A stretch of DNA of 64,000 bases from Rhodalgimonas zhirmunskyi (GTDB lineage: Bacteria > Pseudomonadota > Alphaproteobacteria > Rhodobacterales > Rhodobacteraceae): assembly GCA_030848925.1 (NCBI GenBank), contig JANFFA010000001.1, forward strand, positions 1,426,001 to 1,490,000. Direction: 5' to 3'. How positions within the stretch are numbered: position 1 is the stretch's first letter; every line of letters starts with the position of its first letter. This document shows, piece after piece, positions 63,227-64,000 of the stretch. Both the position numbers and the translations under genes were made by a program. A model generated the notes under the pieces. The model searched no databases and was not told where the DNA came from. It saw only the letters and a list, made by a program, of their open reading frames with translations.

Positions 63227-64000
63227 TCATTCGTCATCGGTGAAGGGGTCTTCCGGCACGTCTTCGGCGCGCCACTGAAACATATCCCACGTGCGCTTCA
63301 TATGCTCGGGCATCGGCGCGGTCAGCGAAAGCGGACGGCGCGTGACGGGATGTTCGATCATAAGGTGGCGGGCATGCAGGTGCATCTTACGGCTCAGATC
63401 GCCGCCCAGTTGCGCGCCCCAGCCATCGCCAAGGTTTTCCTGCGACGAGCCGCCGTATTTTCCATCGCCAATGATCGGGTGGCCCATCTCGGCCATATGC
63501 GCGCGCAATTGATGTGTGCGCCCCGTAATCGGCTCTAGCGCAACCCAGGCGCAACGCTGCGCGGCCTGTTCCAGCACGGCGTAATCGGTTTCGGCGCGTT
63601 TGGCGCCGGGCGTTTCCGAGATCCGGCCGGGATGCACGCAGATCATCTTCTCGCCCTGCCCCGCGCCGCCGCCGTAGGCCTTGACGAGGCCGAACTTGAT
63701 CGTGCCCATGCGTGGGCTGGGAAGCCCCGCAACGGCGGCCCAGTAAATCTTGCGCGTGGCGCGGTGCCGGAACGAAGCTGTTAGATCGGTCGCCACCTGG
63801 CGTGACCGCGCCAGCAGCAGGATGCCCGACGTATCCTTGTCGAGACGGTGCACAAGGCGGGGTTTCTCGTCATAGCCAAAGCGCAGCGCCTCGGCGAGCG
63901 CATCAACATGGCGTGTGCCCTGCCCCGAGCCACCCTGCGTTGGCAGACCCGGCGGCTTGTTGATCGCAATGATATGATCGTCACGCCAGATCACCGCCTC
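63227..64000 (-). CDS. RluA-family pseudouridine synthase (5' end outside window)
   Basis: The frame is open to the right edge, so the N-terminus, probably an S4 RNA-binding domain, is not visible. The catalytic Asp lies in RLVHRLDKDTSGILLLAR; also INKPPGLPTQGG, RKIYWAAVAG, EPITGRTHQLRAHM, and GHPIIGDGKYG. This set fits RluC-like enzymes that modify 23S rRNA, but RluD or others cannot be excluded without the N-terminus. Confidence 0.88.
   Translation of the reverse strand, partial: EAVIWRDDHIIAINKPPGLPTQGGSGQGTRHVDALAEALRFGYDEKPRLVHRLDKDTSGILLLARSRQVATDLTASFRHRATRKIYWAAVAGLPSPRMGTIKFGLVKAYGGGAGQGEKMICVHPGRISETPGAKRAETDYAVLEQAAQRCAWVALEPITGRTHQLRAHMAEMGHPIIGDGKYGGSSQENLGDGWGAQLGGDLSRKMHLHARHLMIEHPVTRRPLSLTAPMPEHMKRTWDMFQWRAEDVPEDPFTDDE

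Noticed and set aside
1-64000. tRNA, rRNA, CRISPR, insertion sequences or prophage
   Set aside because: Read for T-loop GTTCGA-type tRNA ends, regularly spaced repeats, and transposase or phage proteins; none found.

Overview
The window is a GC-rich chromosomal segment from an alphaproteobacterium, most likely order Rhodobacterales (Roseobacter/Paracoccus relatives). This is inferred from the gene set: a glutamate/aspartate-type BztABCD transporter, B12-dependent ribonucleotide reductase NrdJ, an alphaproteobacterial HisRS followed by short-form HisZ/HisG, an Hsp20-DUF1150 pair, an ATP12 chaperone gene, a stand-alone Hint-domain protein and a Sat-CysC fusion. I see no rRNA, tRNA, CRISPR array, insertion sequence or prophage. 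Both edges cut through a gene (extensin-like protein on the left, RluA-family pseudouridine synthase on the right). Genes are densely packed, often with 1-14 base overlaps.

Layout. 1-2.8 kb: envelope genes (extensin-like, Hint, LpxR-like). 2.9-7.8 kb: a branched-chain amino acid/amide-type ABC transporter (binding protein, two ATPases, two permeases). 8.1-10.1 kb: GNAT, SCP-x-like thiolase, SlyX. 10.3-13.6 kb: hisS-hisZ-hisG. 13.6-14.8 kb: an outer-membrane barrel gene behind an AT-rich regulatory region. 14.9-17.8 kb: DUF1489 divergent from nrdJ. 18.0-23.2 kb: a Slam-type outer-membrane translocon with a TbpB-like lipoprotein (type XI secretion), facing a membrane sensor kinase/LuxR-type regulator pair. 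24.3-29.2 kb: RND efflux pump and adaptor. 29.5-32.5 kb: a tight udg-hyp-phosphoesterase-moaB-nudix operon. 33.6-38.5 kb: pyrB, four small membrane-protein genes (three with bacterial PH-like signatures), a catalytically degenerate pyrC and plsY, all overlapping. 38.8-47.3 kb: gshA, rsmE/ubiA, OmpA-BON, ycaQ, moaE-moaD-pgsA. 47.4-56.3 kb: lrp/trxB, wHTH-Sat-CysC, a PLP dehydratase, hsp20, purEK, plsC. 56.4-61.6 kb: bztABCD. 61.8-64 kb: ATP12, HAD phosphatase, RluA.

The most unusual items are: (i) the Slam/lipoprotein pair facing a two-component system across a 246-base intergenic region with an 18-base near-palindrome; (ii) the MarR-EPS-like winged helix fused in frame to ATP sulfurylase/APS kinase; (iii) three consecutive PH-like membrane proteins inside the pyrB-pyrC operon next to a PyrC lacking metal ligands; (iv) a coiled-coil insertion of about 165 residues in BztC; and (v) a uracil-DNA glycosylase that resembles family 4 but has lost iron-sulfur cysteines. 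None is proven to be a new system from sequence alone; each is stated with what would test it.
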